Shown in pieces: positions 46,286-46,673 of a stretch of 46,673 bases of DNA. A model generated the notes under the pieces. It was given only the letters and a program-made list of their open reading frames with translations, was not told the origin of the DNA and did not search any database. The stretch is taken from positions 1-46,673 of the forward strand of contig NZ_CBXX010000039.1 in the NCBI RefSeq assembly GCF_000577615.1, written 5' to 3'. Both the position numbers and the translations under genes were made by a program. This DNA is from Herbaspirillum sp. RV1423. GTDB lineage: Bacteria; Pseudomonadota; Gammaproteobacteria; Burkholderiales; Burkholderiaceae_D. Position 1 is the first letter of the stretch. Every line of letters starts with the position of its first letter.

Positions 46286-46673
<388 letters not shown>

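Overview
The window is a high-GC proteobacterial chromosome segment, most likely from a betaproteobacterium of the Oxalobacteraceae (Herbaspirillum/Collimonas-like). This rests on gene content and order (yajC-secD-secF, queA-tgt, recG, oxyR, ubiA, proC-yggS, pilT) and on the style of the porin and LysR proteins. No rRNA or tRNA gene was seen, so the genus is an inference.

Layout. (1) 1-2408, minus: a type VI secretion VgrG spike protein running off the left edge, with a strikingly AT-rich upstream region (2409-2722). (2) 2763-9028: a self-contained gluconate / 5-ketogluconate / L-idonate locus. The minus-strand operon gntP-gntK(FGGY)-idnO-idnD is divergent from a LacI-family repressor. Two operators sit on a good sigma-70 promoter, a tiny leader ORF is coupled to the repressor, and a near-identical 24-bp inverted repeat lies just outside both ends. 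(3) 9251-12077: a periplasmic gamma-glutamyltransferase and tcdA. (4) 12152-24480: the Sec/queuosine block, with yajC-secD-secF and queA-tgt separated by about 6.8 kb. That interval holds an acyl-CoA synthetase, a porin, a FadR-type regulator, D-mannonate dehydratase and KDG kinase; three matching operator-like sites lie in front of the last two. (5) 24600-32373: recG, a DUF4153 membrane protein, a c-type cytochrome, oxyR, a YfcF-like GST, an orphan TRAP binding protein and a SnoaL-like protein. (6) 32380-35274: orphan cheD, an SRPBCC protein, and a LysR regulator divergent from a RidA-like gene. (7) 35271-39635, minus: ugpB-ugpA-ugpE-ugpC, a glycerol-3-phosphate ABC importer. (8) 39932-45356: ubiA, a LysM/LytM lipoprotein, proC, yggS, pilT, a glutathione peroxidase and a GST. 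(9) 45421-46285: a composite tandem array next to the 3' end of ilvC, which runs off the right edge.

How the genes work together. Two sugar-acid routes meet in the Entner-Doudoroff pathway. Gluconate and idonate go through gntP/idnD/idnO/gntK to 6-phosphogluconate. Mannonate goes through manD/kdgK to KDPG. Each route has its own regulator and recognisable operators. Thiol and peroxide biology recurs (ggt, oxyR, glutathione peroxidase, two GSTs).

The most unusual part is the region beyond ilvC. Four tandem units of 185-188 bp each carry a bidirectional terminator hairpin, an inverted-repeat (REP/BIME-like) block and a copy of the last codons of ilvC. The copy nearest ilvC is longer (46 bp, 2 mismatches) and is separated from the real ilvC stop by about 104 bp of hairpin-rich sequence.
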